A stretch of DNA of 64,000 bases from Asterochloris sp. CNOR1 (Eukaryota > Chlorophyta > Trebouxiophyceae > Trebouxiales > Trebouxiaceae): positions 4,216,001 through 4,280,000 of the forward strand of contig OZ017747.1 of NCBI GenBank assembly GCA_963969365.1. Direction: 5' to 3'. Positions 14,601 to 27,200 of this stretch are shown here, one piece after another. A model generated the notes under the pieces. The model searched no databases and was not told where the DNA came from. It worked only from the letters and a program-made list of their open reading frames with translations. The first letter of the stretch is position 1, and each line of letters opens with the position of its first letter. Made by a program: the position numbers and the translations under genes.

Positions 14601-17600
14601 CACTTGTCCCTGTAGCAGAGTGTGCCTGCGCCTGCCTGGTGGGGTCCTGTGTCTGAGCGTTTGACCTCACATGCAGCAATGAACACCAGGCAAGGCTGCC
14701 ATATTGTGTTGTCTGCTGGGCTGTCCTCGCGCCTGCCTGGTTGCGTCCTACATACGGGTGTCTGAACTCACATGCAGCAAGGTAACAGAGGTGGACAGCA
14801 GGCAATGCTGCCTATGTGCTGGTCCGCCGTAGGGTGTAACCCAGACCCAGGACCCCGTTCGCATGCCAGGTTTTGCCCTGCATGCCTGAACACACTGGCA
14901 GTAGGCAGCTGGCACAGCTGTCACTCTTGCCTGCTGGCCTGCGCGCGCGCCTGCCTGGTCGCATCCTGCGCCTGCTGCGCAAGAGCAGCATTGTCGTGCT
15001 CCAGCTGGAGCACCTGCGCCTCGAGTGCCCCCACCCGGGCAGCGCGCTGCTCCCCCGACCGCTGCATGACGGCCAGGCCTGCGCCTGCCTCTGCCAGGCT
15101 GGCCTGCAGCAGGAAGAGGGCCACAGGCTCTGAGTTCAGGTCGACTGCTAAACTAACTGCTGCACATGGCATACACCTGCCTCTGCCAGGCTGGCCTGCA
15201 CCAGTCTCACTAATTTCTGTGGGGAATGTGACGCCGCTGGACTTGTGTGACGTGGCTCCAAGGGAGCTCCTCGCCCTGGCATCTACCACCAATGGCACTG
15301 CAGAGCCTGCTTGCAAGGCTTCCATCATATGCGCTTCAGGCAGGCCCACCCACAAGAGCCCCACCTGGTAAGCTGCCACAGATTGTAAGCTGCAAAGTGC
15401 TTTGCCTGCGTCAGCTGCCCAGTCCCGTTCAAGAGTCTCAGCATCTGCTCCTGATGTCAGGCAGGCCGCCTCAGCACGCACCCCCATGCTGCGACACATG
15501 CTGCCAGAAGCCTTATCTCAGGCGGTGTCCTCATCGCATGCCCTGGCAGACTGCCAACTGCAAAGTTCCTGGCAGGCTGCTGCTTCTGCTGCTGTACAGC
15601 CCTCACAGCAATTGGGTGGCTGGCATGTTGGCCACCCACAATTGAGCAGCTCACCTGGGACCTCATCCCAAGCAGCGCCCACACCACGCGCCCTAAGCTG
15701 CTTAGTGGGAGTCATTGGACGTTTTGTTCCAAGGGCCTTGATGCATGCTGCTGCTCTGCAGCGCACCTGGCAGCTTTGTGGCTGGCGTGCTGCCATCAGA
15801 CAGTGCTGAGCGGCTCACCTCTGCTTCAGGCAGCCACAAGCCGCGAGGCGCTGAGCCAGACTTGACCGAAGAGCCCCACTGCAAGCTGCTGCCACTGCTG
15901 CTGTGCAGCCCTCCTGGCAGCAGCGTGGCTGACGTGCTGCTGGCAACAGGTAGTGCAGGCAGCCTTCCTGAAGCCTCTCTTCACGCAGCACCACAGCACA
16001 GGCCCCAGCTGCTGTGAACGGACTTGACGTGCAGGACCCCACCTCAAGCTGCTGCTCCCGCTGCTGCGCAGCCCGCCTGGCAGCTGCGTGGCTGGCCCGC
16101 TCCTCCTCCAACCGACCCTCAGCAGACGCCACCTCGGCCCTCAGTGACTCCAGCAGTCGTCCCTCACTGACCTGCACAGTGGCAGGAGATTGTCTGTGCA
16201 CAGTCATGTTTACAGGGGCAAACTAAGATTCCAGAGGGCCCCCACGGTGACCCGCAGAGCAAGCAGCAACCCTCAGGACATGGTCTGACTGGCACATAAG
16301 AGTCAGTTGTAACTGACTAGAGGCAGACACATGCCAAGCAAGCCTGCGGGCATCTCTCAAGAGTATCTCCAGAGCAGGCCAGCACATGCTCGGTGCCTGT
16401 TTAAGTACATGGCAGCCCTGAGGGTTCAGTTGTGCAGCAAATGCCATGCATGGATGCCGGTCAGCGCATACCATATGCCTAGGGCGCAGCCCTGAGGGTT
16501 CTGTTGTGCAACATGCTGGCGTTCAGGAGCCATCCTGTTGCCGACTGACCTCTTGCTCCTGAATGAGGCTGGTGTGGGAGTCATGCAGCGCCTGCAGCCT
16601 GCCTTCAGCATCCTCCAGCTGCCCCTGCACAGCATGACAGGTCCTGATGAGTTTCACACAAACACATCTGCATGTTTGTCATACTGCTTGTTGCTAAGGG
16701 CACATTTAAGCAGCTGCAGCATTGCCCATGAGGTGCCTCACTGCCCCCGCGAGCAATGCAGGGCCCAGCTGCCTGCGCCACTTGAGGAGCGCAGCACAGC
16801 TGAGGCTGCGCATTCACGTCCACATCCACATCATCACCAGCGACAGCATTCAGGTCCACTGATATGCTGAAGCAAGAGTGCACAACCTGACAAGGTTGAA
16901 CTGCAGGGTGCAACAGGCCCTCTGGGCATCTCTGCACAGCCTGATACAACTCAATTGTAGGGTGCAGCTGCCCATCTGACAGATGATGACGGGGCACATT
17001 GTGCTGCAGCAGGCAGGTCAAGCTCACTGGCAATGCGCTGCAGGTGCGCATCGTCTCGTAGGGATGACAGCAAGCACACCTGCTGCAGGACTGCCCTGAA
17101 GGCATTTGATGTGCTTGCTTCTATCTGCAGAAGCACACTTCGGCAGATGAATGGCCAGTGAGGTCATGGGGCTCACCCGCAGAGTGGCAGCTGCCTCCCT
17201 AGCAGCTGCCAGATCTGAGTCCTGAGTCGCTGAGGCGCGTGCCAGCGCAGCCTCTGCTGAGGCTCTGCCTGCCTCTGATCTGGCGAGAGCATCCTCCAGC
17301 CTTGCAGCTTCTGCACCAGCCCCTGCATCAGCGATACGCCGGCGCCTGATCAGTGCCGGCGCTCTAGCCGACTTGCATCTCATCTGATGCATGGGCATCT
17401 CGCTTGCCTACCTCGCTGTGTCAGGCGCCCTGACACTCTCACAGCTTTGGAGCTTGAGACTCACCTGATGCTCTGCTGGCAGCGGGGTGTGGGGCTTATG
17501 GCAATGCGCCCACACCAGATCAGTGGGGGCATGCTTGATGCATCAGGTCCTCCAGCCGTGCCACCAGTCCTCACACCCTCAAATGCCTATGGCGTTCCAT

Positions 17601-20600
17601 TTTACAACAAGGGCATCATGTCTGGCAATGAGCTTTACCTGATGCACGGGCGTCTGCCTGGTGCAGCAGGTCCTCAAGCTGCGCATTCTCCTCCTTCACT
17701 GCCGCCAGCCTGCCCCGCAGCTGCTCCGTCAGCTTGGCTAGCAGCGCCTCTCGCTGCAGGGCCTCAGTCAGAGCGTTGCCCCCAGCCTGCTGCCCTGCAC
17801 GGGCGGGCTGGACTGTCAGAGCAGGCACTGGCTGCAGGCACAGGCTGCAGAATGTGAGGGCGATGCCTCTAGCCTGCTGTCAGGAGATTAGGCTGAGACA
17901 ATGATAATGGCCCTGGTAGCTGCTGCCATACACTGTGGCTGCATGCTGACTGCAACAGCAAGTACTTCCCAGGGCCAGCTTGCTTTGCAGTGCAACATTC
18001 CCCCAGCCTGCTGCGCTGCAGTGTCCTGCACAGGGCATGAGGCAGGCTCAAGGTGCTCCATGTGAACTCAGCTACCACAGCGGAGCTTGTTTTGAAGGCT
18101 CCTGTGCACTAGGCAGCCCTGTTTCAGACCTACTTTTTCCATCATTGGGCCCCCCACCCACAGCGTGAACTGAAGGCGCACCTTGAAGGCGCACCTTCAG
18201 ATGCGTGCCGCTTGTCGGTGTCCGCCACCCAAGGCTGGCTGTTTGCGGGTTCTAGTCCCCGACCCAGCGCTCTGCCTTGATCAAGGTGGGTGACACCGCC
18301 AGAAAGATAAGCACCAGCGACTTTCACCCCCACTCACCTGGCACAGCAGACTGCGGGAGGTCAGCCGCTCTGGCAGCGCGCTTGATGGCTGCCGCCACAG
18401 CTGCTGCCTGGGCGCCCCTGTCACCAGCCTTGCCCGACGCCGGTTCTGGCGCTGCAGCCGCACTTTCGCTGACATCGATGCCGGCGCTGGCAGCAGCAGT
18501 GTCACTGCTGCCGGGTGCTTCTGTGTTCGCTCTGTCAGGCTGCTCTGCTGCAGCAGAGGCAACTGTTGAAATCGAAAGACTGCTCTGCTGCAGCGGAGGC
18601 CCTTGCTGAACTGGCTTTTCCCAAATGCATGGAATCTCACATAAATGCCAGGTTGGAGCCTGCCAGGCCGCTTTTTGCCGATGCAAGCCATTCAAGCTGA
18701 TAGCAGCTTCTGCATGCGAGAGCTGGCTGGCACAGTGATCAGTCCAAGGTACAGCTCATGTCACGAGCTCAGAGTGGGCACGCAGTGCATGACCCACCCA
18801 GATGTGCCTCCCTGCTGGGCTGTGCTGGCTTGAAAGTGAGCCTGTCGGCACCTTCAGCCTCTGGGGGCGCAGACGCTGGTACCTGGCCACTGCTGAGCAA
18901 GATGGCGCCCTGCTGGCTGGGGCTGCCCAGGGTTGACTGCAGACAGGCAGGCATTCCATGCATGTCCAGGCAGCATGCCTGGACACCAGGGCTATTGAGT
19001 TGCACAACAACCACTTGCAAAGCGCGTCCAAAGGAAGAGCAAGGCCATACCAATGCAGGAGTAGTTTGTTTGTAGGGGCTCTGTTCAGCGCCTGCCGTCG
19101 GCCGGTCCATACTTGCGTCTTGTCCCTAGTTGGCACTTACCAGACAAGCAAGATGCAGCATGAGACAGCCTGCCGAAGCCCACCCAGGTAGATTTGATGT
19201 TCTGATTGAACCAACCCAGGCAGCGGCCCACCTGTTGCTGGCCCGGCTCAGGCTTGTCAGGTTGTGCAGCAGGCGCTGCTGCCTCATCCTCTGACTGGGT
19301 TCCTCCAGTCTCTGCAGGCATTGCTGCAGAGGGTGTGGAATCCTCAGCCACCCCAGCTGGCCCCGCCGTCTGATCCCGGCTGCTGGCAGACTGAGACTGC
19401 TCCTGCTGCTGGGCCGCAGGTGCAGCGGCGGCAGCAGCAGGCGCTGGCAGCGCCTCGGGGTGTGGTCCAGCGGCTGTGAACACCTCAGAAGGCGTGCCAG
19501 CTGAGTGAGCCCCACTGCTGCCGGGGCCGCCATTGAAGCCTGCTGCCAGGCCCAAGCCGCTGTGCCTGCCTGGGCTGCTGCCGCCCAGGCTGGCAGCTGG
19601 GCTCCCCGGCTGCGCTGCGGCACTGATGGGCAATGGCAGCAGGCTTGCCGGCGGCCCTGGCTGTGGTAGAGGGGCTGCTAGGCTAGTGGAGTCTGCAGGC
19701 AGGCACAGATCATCAGTCATGCCACTGACGCACAGCAAAAGCAATAGGACACAGCTCTTCAGACTATCTCTCCTCATCCCAATGACAATGGTGCATGCAA
19801 CTTTTGGCCTAAGAAGACAGTGTCAAGCCTCAACAAGCCTGCTGCTGCAGCGCGACGACAGGAGGCAGCAGCCTGCCCTGGCGATGCTGACAGGCAGCAC
19901 CCACATCTGCAACCAACCAGGCATGAGTTGGCTGCATGCTCACCTGCCTCCTGCGCTCCATCTGTCGGCAGCAGGTCCTGCCACAGCTCTGCGCTCGATC
20001 CACGCCTCACCGGCGCTGGCTGTTGCCGAAAAGGGATGCCGGTGGAGGCAGGCGCCGCTGCTGCCACGTCTGCCCCTGAGGCATGAGTGCCAGCACCTGG
20101 AGTGACTGCCAGGAGTCTGCCCTGTTCTGGTACACTGAGAGCTGACTGGCCCGGCAAGGCCGCTGGAGAGGCAGTGCCAGGTGATACAGCTCTGGATGGT
20201 AGGGCATCTGCCAGGCGCCCAGCAGGGCGGGGAGGCGCTGGTCCCTTGCTGAGGTGTGAGGGGAGCGCCTGAAACCGCTGCTGGGGCTGCTGAGGTGGCT
20301 GCTGCCGTAGCTGGGCGGCAGGCGGCGGCCGCGGTTGGCCCTGCGGCAGGGGTGCTGCCCGTGAAGCAGGCACAGGCGGGACTGCAACACGGGGTGGAGG
20401 CTGCCGAGGTGCCTGCAGCCATGCGGAGACAGGCTCCGTCTAAGAGCCAAGACCTGGTGGAGCACTGCCATTGCTGAGTTTGCCTGCAGCCATGCAGAGA
20501 CAGGCTCTGTACAGTAACCAAAGTCTGGCAGAGCACTGCCACTGCTGATTGCACAATTCCTTCCAGGTGAGGCGGTGCGTGCTACACGAACGAACCGGGA

Positions 20601-21041
20601 TTGCTCCGACCCCTCTTGGACACTGTGCTGCATGCTTGGCACTTGTGTTGGAGCTGCCAGAGGCAAAGCGTGCAGCCCAATCACCGTCTCCCACCTGTGG
20701 CTGGGCTTGAGTCTGCCTGCCCTCACTGGTTGGATGGCCCAATGATGATGATGTTACCAGACCTGCAGGACAGCAATGCTGAGCTCGATGCTCCACAGGA
20801 CTGAAGCATCAGATCTGTGGGTCATCAGGGTCCCAGGTCTGTGCTCTGTAGCCACTGCTTACTTTACATCCGGAATAGCATGGCCTTGAACTGATGCCCG
20901 AGTTCATTTGACAGGGTTTCTTACGCAGAGGTGCCACCCACCAGTGATGGGATCTCGTTTGGCAGCCTTCTGAGCTTGCTTGTCAACTTGTTGCAGCAGA
21001 CCCTCAGCAGCTTTCAACTGGTTTGTGAACCAAGTTGACAT
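11633..21041 (-). CDS. Golgin-84 (GOLGA5-type) Golgi tethering protein
   Basis: Tail-anchored coiled-coil tether of the cis-Golgi. Phase-checked exons are 21041-20942, 20381-19944, 19692-19232, 16624-16550, 16171-16043, 15103-14931, 14316-14220, 13738-13625, 12966-12842, 12121-11987 and 11816-11633. Further coding blocks lie near 18560-18340, 17810-17639 and 17330-17177 with less certain edges. The N-terminus MSTWFTNQLKAAEGLLQQV matches the start of plant golgin-84. A long Ala/Pro/Gln-rich disordered region follows, then heptad-rich exons such as GRLEEERASHAAARRAAQQ. The conserved 'KQNQLEQMAAEKA' segment precedes RQYPLGRL and one transmembrane helix (VVFLYIIFVHVFIYILI) ending the protein. Intron 14930-14317 uses a GC donor. 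Confidence 0.88.
12725..12842 (-). repeat. Echo of a golgin-84 exon end inside the next intron
   Basis: The 3' end of exon 12966-12842 encodes ERALATAREEADRARR. Downstream in the intron, at about 12795-12732, a decayed copy would encode SEPAVATAREEADRAKR followed by the same GTGAGC donor. The spacing is about 110 bp. It reads as tandem duplication across the exon-intron border. Confidence 0.8.
13395..13640 (-). repeat. Duplicated golgin-84 exon border (about 210-bp period)
   Basis: The exon end at 13660-13625 (QMELRVRE plus donor and following intron) is repeated at 13450-13400 as EMELHMRE with the same donor and trailing bases. The intron segment reading AVTACSEGSS is shared by both. Only the copy at 13738-13625 is needed for the phase-continuous transcript. 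Confidence 0.8.
14192..14213 (+). repeat. Interstitial telomere-like repeat (TTTAGGG type)
   Basis: Three tandem near-units of TTTAGGG (TTTTAGGGTCTAGGGTTTAGGG with one variant base). On the coding strand of golgin-84 the array sits 7-28 nt past the splice donor at 14219-14218. Confidence 0.85.
15540..16045 (-). repeat. Four-copy decayed tandem array of a golgin-84 exon edge
   Basis: The end of exon 16171-16043 (SHAAARRAAQQREQQLE plus donor) recurs downstream near 15905 (SHAAARRAAQQQWQQL), 15765 and 15605, a period of about 140-160 bp. Each copy keeps CAGCCAC...GCTGC...GCAGCAGCAG and decays with distance. The phase-continuous transcript uses only the first copy. Confidence 0.78.
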
Positions 21042-21289
21042 CCTCAGGGGGCAGGTAGCCTGCCTCTCTAAGGAGTTGCGATAAGAAACAGTCAACACAA
21101 ACAGTGCGAAGAAGGAAACTTTGAACGTGATTGGCCACCATCTGTAGCAACCTCCAGGCTATAGACATGCTATAGACATCACCACCAAAACCAGTGGAAG
21201 CTGCATGCCAGTGGCTCATGGGCTGCTGCATGCCAGACCATGCCTGCCAAGGCGCCCCCTCAGATGCACCTGCAGCGCACAGCAGCCTG
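21042..21289. promoter_or_regulatory. Divergent 5' region, golgin-84 / ABCI10-like
   Basis: About 250 bp between the golgin-84 ATG and the first ATPase exon I can recognise. It must hold the golgin promoter and the unplaced transit-peptide start of the ATPase. A direct repeat GCTATAGACAT lies at about 21158-21180. Confidence 0.4.
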
Positions 21290-23884
21290 CCCCTGCCATC
21301 AGGGTCTCAGATGTCAGCCTGGCCTTTGCAGGCAGCCCTGGCACAGGCCAGACCCGGAAGCAGGTGTGACTGCCATGACATTTACACCTGAACAGATCAG
21401 GAATGCCTGCTGCCACGCTGCAATCAGAAGGGCAGCTGCTGTCCCTCCTTCACTCCTCAGAATCCCACCTCATTGCTGTGCTCTTGAGCCTGCACCTGCA
21501 CAGCATGCCAAAGACCTGCCAGACTGCGGCGAGCTGCCGACTCAAGTCCATCAACCCTGGTGCTCAGGTGCTGGCTGGCATCAACCTGGATGTCCCCCCC
21601 GGCAGTTTCCACATGCTGCTGGGCCCCAATGGCTGCGGCAAGTCGACCATGCTCAAGATCCTGGGCGGACTCCTGAAGCCTGACATGGGCAACTGCGAGA
21701 CAGACAGCCCTGTGGGCTTCGTCTTCCAGAACCCTGACCACCAGGTGGTCATGCCGACAGTGCTGGCTGATGTGGCCTTTGGCTTGGGCAGGTGAGGGCG
21801 GGGATGACGTGGGTGGTGCTGGCTGGTGTGGTTTCCGGCCTAAGCAGGTAGTCGAGCCGACGGTGCTGGCTGATGTGGCCTTTAGCTGGGCAGGTGAGAG
21901 CAGGGGATGAACCGGGTTGAGCTGCCTGCTGTGGCCTCTGGCTTGGGCAGGTGAGAGAAGGGTTTGACATGCATTTGATGGCATGGGTGAACATGGCGCG
22001 CATTGCCTGGCTGCACATATGTTGTGGCTATCGCGTGAACGTGGGGCAGTGTATCAATCCTGATGTGGTACACGTGCTGGTGGCGAGACCAGGTGATGGA
22101 GTCTCTGCCCAGGCAGGTGGTCATGGGTGCTGGCTGATGTGGCGTTTGGCTTGGGAGGAATGCATTTACAAGTTGCTGCCAGGTCTGTGTGGACATCAGC
22201 AGCAGGTTGAGTGCTGTTCGACTGTGGGGTCAACCATGCTTCTGCCTAGCTGCCACAACACATGGTGGCCTGGCAGCTGCCACCTCAGCCTGTGGCCTGT
22301 TGTGGCATGTGCAGGCTTGCTGTAACCCTTGTCATGTCATGCTCTAATCAATCTGCCAGCTGAAGGCTCACCATGCACATTCAGCAGCTCACCTGACTAA
22401 ACGCCTGCTTGAAGGTACAACCTGCCCAAGGAGCTTGCGCTGGCTCAGGCTTTGCACGCCCTGCAGCTGGTGGGCATGCAGGCCTTTGGCCAGCGCCCAA
22501 CACACACACTGTCTGGGGGGCAGAAGCAGCGTGTGGCCATCGCCGGTGCCCTGGCTGAGGACCCTCAGGTGGGCACAACTGGTCATTGAAGGCATGCCCA
22601 CACCCAGACTGTAAGGACTGCCAAAGCAAGTTGGGCACTGAGCTTTCATAATGAGGCATGGCCCACCCACGACTCAATCTGAGCGGAGAAGGCCTTGCAC
22701 TTAGGCCTCGACAATCCTCTGGTGCTAGCTTGAGCTAGATTCTCACAAAGTCAGCAGGCTTTGCTTTCTTAGTGCTGCCTACACATGCTGCTGCCTACTT
22801 GCAAACGAATGCTGTACAGACTCTACCCTACACATGATTCTATCTCCAGCGGCCTGCCCACCCTCTGTGCAAACCATGGGTGCTGCTGCACACAGCATCT
22901 GCCCACCTGTTGCAGGTGCTGCTGCTGGATGAGCTTACTTATCACAATCATCCCCCCCCAACTGCTGCAGGTGCTGCTGCTGGATGAGCTGACCACTTTC
23001 TTGGACGATGAGGACCAGGGGGGCGTTCTGAGGGCAGTGCGTGACGTCACTTCTGGCGACCGGCGTGTGACCGCTCTGTGGGTGAGCGCAACCGCTGCTG
23101 ACGGTTTGAATGCACAGGCTTCGAAGCAGTCTCAGCATGGTCTGGCCACATGGTGCTGGCCAGCGTCTTCCAAACCTTAGCAGGGTTCCTACAATCCCAG
23201 CAACTCATGCCTCCCTCTGGTATAAGGAGGGGCCCAGGTGGGCCTGAGCCGATCACAGCAATCACGATGCAGCAAGCAACTGTCATAGACCAGGACCTCC
23301 AACCCCTCAGCAGATCGCTGGTGTGCTAGGAAGTTATGCTCTCCTCTGGCATTCAGTGGTTACCGGGTGGGCCTGAGCAGATCACGGCAGTATGTATGCA
23401 AAAAGCTCTGTCAAATATGAATTTTGCCCAGAACTACGTGTTGGGGGATGATGTTGCCAGTGGGTCAGTGCAGGTCATGAAGGTGTCTTGGCCAAAGTGT
23501 ACCAAGCCAGCTTGGGACGTCCCCTTGCTGCAGCGCCCAGGAGCATGAGCCAACAGCATTTGCTTGACCAGGCGGTCTGGCAGAGCGCTGCCACAGCACC
23601 GATCTCTCTCTGTGCAGCTCTGTTGCCTGAGCGGCAGCATGGCCAGGCATGGCCTGTGTTCCCCAGGCACCACCTGTCTGCAAGAGAACCGCTGGCTGTA
23701 GCTGCAGCCAAGCCTGTCATGCCGCTTGACGCATGCTTGCACCTGACTGCAGGTGACGCACAGGCTGGAGGAGCTGCGTATGGCAGACAGTGCCAGCTAC
23801 ATGGCAGATGGGCGCATTCAGTTCTCAGGGCCAGCCACGGATGTGCTCAAGTACATGCAGAAGATGGGAGCCCATGTTGATTGA
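21290..23884 (+). CDS. ABCI10: Plastid ECF-type ABC ATPase, ABCI10-like (5' end unresolved)
   Basis: Soluble ATPase of the CbiO/ECF type; in plants ABCI10 works with ABCI11 and ABCI12 in the chloroplast envelope. Exons: about 21290-21363 (VSDVSLAFAG), 21547-21791, 22415-22568, 22971-23081 and 23753-23884. All checked phases close. Walker A is GPNGCGKST, the Q-loop region FQNPDHQVVMPTVLADVAFG, the signature LSGGQKQRVAIAGALAEDP, Walker B with D-loop VLLLDELTTFLD, and the H-loop WVTHRLEEL. The LDELTTFLD wording is diagnostic of the ABCI10 clade, where the usual DEP reads DEL. The initiator ATG and transit peptide were not identified. It is convergent with the CHUP1-like gene. Confidence 0.9.
22916..22991 (+). 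repeat. Duplicated acceptor plus exon start in the ABCI10-like gene
   Basis: TTGCAG followed by GTGCTGCTGCTGGATGAGCT occurs at 22911-22935 and again, as CTGCAG plus the same 20 bases, at 22965-22990. The real exon starts at 22971. Splicing to the upstream copy (22916) would read VLLLDELTYHNH and reach a TGA after 24 codons, losing the D-loop and H-loop. Confidence 0.85.
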
Positions 23885-24250
23885 CTTGGGAAGTGGCCTG
23901 CGTTACATTGAGCTAGCCACACTGTGACTTCACCTATCTTCACATTCAGAGTTGGCATTGCGTCAGGAATGAAAGGACACATATACTTGAGAAGGAATGA
24001 TCAGATGGGCTGGAACAAAAACACGGTCAGGCTTGGCAGCAAGGGTTTACAAGTTCGGCAGATGCACAGGCAGTACTTAGGGAAAAACCCATAGGCCAGA
24101 GGTGACTGTGTGACTGGTCAGCTACTGTGGTGCGGCAGAGCCAGCTCTCAGGGATCAAATGCAGCATGCAGGGAAGCGTCAGCACTGACGGAGTTTGGCC
24201 TCTACTGATTGCATTCACACGATGGGGATGGGGCCGCTGCCGCCCTGGCT
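23885..24250. other. Convergent 3' intergenic region
   Basis: 366 bp between the ABCI10-like stop and the CHUP1-like stop. No coding potential beyond short shadow frames and no RNA gene recognised. It should contain both 3' UTRs. Confidence 0.6.
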
Positions 24251-27200
24251 TCACGCATTGAGGCCCCATGGCTGCAGGGTCCCTGCAGCGCCCTGGCGGG
24301 TGTTGTCCTTGAGCCAGGTGGGGTCCAGAGTCCGGCTGTAGTACTGAGCCAGGCGCTTGACCTTGGTGAACAGCTCCAGGGCGTCGCCGTTGAAGCCGCC
24401 GGCAAACTGGTGCACCTTGTAGGCCACGCGAACGGCTTCGGCCAGGTTGGTCAGGCAGGCCTCGTTCTGCAGCACGGTGGAGCGCTCCAGGTTGGCCACC
24501 TCAAACAGCGTCCTGCAGGACAGGGCAAGGGTTGGGTGAGGGTTTTGAGGGTGTGGCTCTTTGGCACACGTTGCCGCAGGATGATGGCTGATCGGCTGCG
24601 CATTGGCCAGCAAGGAGGAACATCATGCAGGGCCAAGAGCAAGCACTTGTTGACACAGTTCAGCTGCAGGAGCGCTCGAGTGCAGCAGAGTCCTGCATGG
24701 CCTGGCATTGGAGTCTTGTGAGGCCATTGTGACAGTGACGGAAACTGTCAAGCAGTGGACAACAGGCTGCAGTGCGCCTCACAACAGCAACAGCACGCGT
24801 TTATAAGGGTGGCAACTGGGTGCCTTGACAGGGGGCCTGCTAGTGCCTCAAGAGCTGTCCGACAATGCTGTGACCCAGCACCAAACGTGTCAGCTTTGCC
24901 AGCAACAGACGCATCAGCCAAGCCGGGAATGTAAACGATGGCCAGGTTGAGGGCGGAGGCTGGTAACAGCTTCCCCGCAAATGAAAGAAGGCTTGGAAAG
25001 CATACCTGGACATATAGATAATGGCCAGGTTGAGGGTCGCGCTACGGGCGTTGCGGAAGACGGCCCGTTCCCAGGGCAGGCGCTCGGCCGTGAAGCGCCG
25101 ATCAGCAGCCTCCAGCCGGGCGCTCAGCTTCTCGATGCGCACGCGGGCAGTGTCAAAGAAGCCCTCAATGCGCTGGCACTCCTCAGAGCAGGTGCCCTGT
25201 AGACAGACACAGGGTCTGAGAACAGGCACAGCAGTCTGCGCTGTGTGATCAGCCAACTCAGGAGGTGCTGGCAGGCATACACTCACAGTGCATCATGCTC
25301 TGATGGCATTGGCAAAGCTGCTATCAGTCCCTGCAAAGCATGCAGAGTGCTGTCGCACTGGCAGCACTGAGTTGGTCCCAGGCAGAGTGAGCTAGACGTT
25401 TGACAAGACTTGAAGGCAGACACCTGAGGGTAGACACCAAGGGTACTCATCAATGAATGCGCATAACAAATGCCACATCTGGAGAGGCACCAACTCCTAC
25501 AGCTCACTACAGAGGCTGTTCTGTGGCCTAACCTGCTGCAGCATCCACTTGGTGGCCTTGGCTCCCAGGAAAGTCAGCTCCCTGAACAGGCCTACAGCTT
25601 CCCTCATTGTGTCAAACCTGCAGCGCATCAGGGAAGTGTCAGTCTCAGGGTCATGTGGGCGTCTGCTGCTGTGGGCTGCAGGGCCTTGCGCATGTTTGAA
25701 TGCACCCTGTAGGAAGCTCCATGGAGACTAGCTGTGGCTGAGACTCATTCGCTTCAAAGCGACTGCACCAGGACAGCTTCCTGCCCCGCCAGGCACATCA
25801 GAAGTGCAGCCAGGACACCCACCTCTGCTTGGGCCACTGGGGGAACTGGGCCAACACAGCAGCCTCATCAGCCCTGACCGCCATCAGCTGCCCGTTGCAG
25901 TCCGACACGAAGGAGGACAGGTCCTCCATGGAGCGCGGGCGGTAGGCCCTGATGGAGGCTGCCACCTTCTGGATGGCCTGGCTGTACTTCTCAGCATCAT
26001 CAAGGATGATCTGCAGGGCAGGGGTGAGGGATTAGGTAAACAGAGGCTTGTGCAGCCCACTGATGCCGTGTTCAGTCAGCGCTGCATCAACCTTCACTTG
26101 CCGCTTGTCCGACCAAGGGGACTGGTCCGTCAGCACAAACTGGGGCGGCTGCAATGTTTTGCAGCTCCGCGCAGAGGGAGGCTGCTTGCCGGCGAACCTG
26201 GGGGCTGCAGATAACCTGCTGTGTCATGAAGCTCCAGTGCACACGACATGCTCACAAGGGCTGTGCTGCAACTTCCTCGCTGGCGAAAGTAGAGGTACTG
26301 GACCCCTGCAAGTCCTGCGTGTCCTGGATGACACAGGCCAGAGGACCAGTCAGACTCTAAGCAACCCCTGCTGTCTGACTCCAAGCCTCGTTGAATTGTG
26401 AAGCTGCGCACCTGCAGCTCCTCCGGGTCCTGCATGAGTGCGCGCACCCGCGCCTGCTCCTCTGCAGGGGGCACAGGGCGGTAGGGCTTGAACCCGCTGA
26501 GGCTGCCCGTGTGTGCGGCGTTGGCGTCGGTGAAGTCGCGGCACAGCAGGCTGTCCCCGTGGGCCCTTCGCAGCTCCTGGTACAGGTGCACCACCTGCGT
26601 AGACGAGGACATGGCACTTGAGGTATCACGGGCAGCCTGAGGACTGCAGCACCCGAGATGTTATGGAGGCTGGAATGTGGGCACTGCAGGTTGGGAGGGC
26701 GGGACAGGTGGGTGAGGCAGCTTGAGTGGTCTGAAGCTGACTTGTGGGTACTGGCAAGACGCCTCGGGTACAACCCCGGCATAAACTCAGGGCTTTGCCC
26801 TGTCAGGTAGGGCATGCATGTTGTAAAACACGACTGCACCTCTCCTTGGGACTGCACTGCTGCACAGGAGTAGCAGGGAGGTCCAGGAGTGCAGTGCTCT
26901 CCTGATGGGGAGGCAGTCTGAAAGCTGCAGCTGCACTCTTGCCACTGCCAGCTATGCAGTGGACCTGCACTCATGCTGCTCTGCAACCTGCCAAGTCCTT
27001 TGCCCTGGCTTGTGCTTTACAACAGAGGCCAAACAATCTCTGTGTGGTCCCCAAGGAAAAGATTGGCACGGGGGTGGGCAGCAAGGGGTCACCTGTGGTG
27101 CCCTCCTGATACCCTGGTCCCCTGGGCGGCGAGCCGTGCCGGGTCCATTCTCGTGCGTCTGGCGCAGAATGGAGGCCAGCTTGCTGCTCGCCTTGGCCAG

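Noticed and set aside
18180-18275. tRNA-like T-arm (GGGTTCTAGTCCC) near 18250
   Set aside because: No paired acceptor stem, D-arm or anticodon arm at the right spacing on either strand.
21457-21984. Minus-strand open frame of 175 aa opposite the ABCI10-like exon
   Set aside because: It is the antisense shadow of a strongly conserved ATPase exon and adjoining repetitive intron.
26357-26986. 209-aa Ser/Cys-rich minus-strand open frame
   Set aside because: It is the out-of-frame shadow of CHUP1-like exon 26594-26412 plus flanking introns; no family features.
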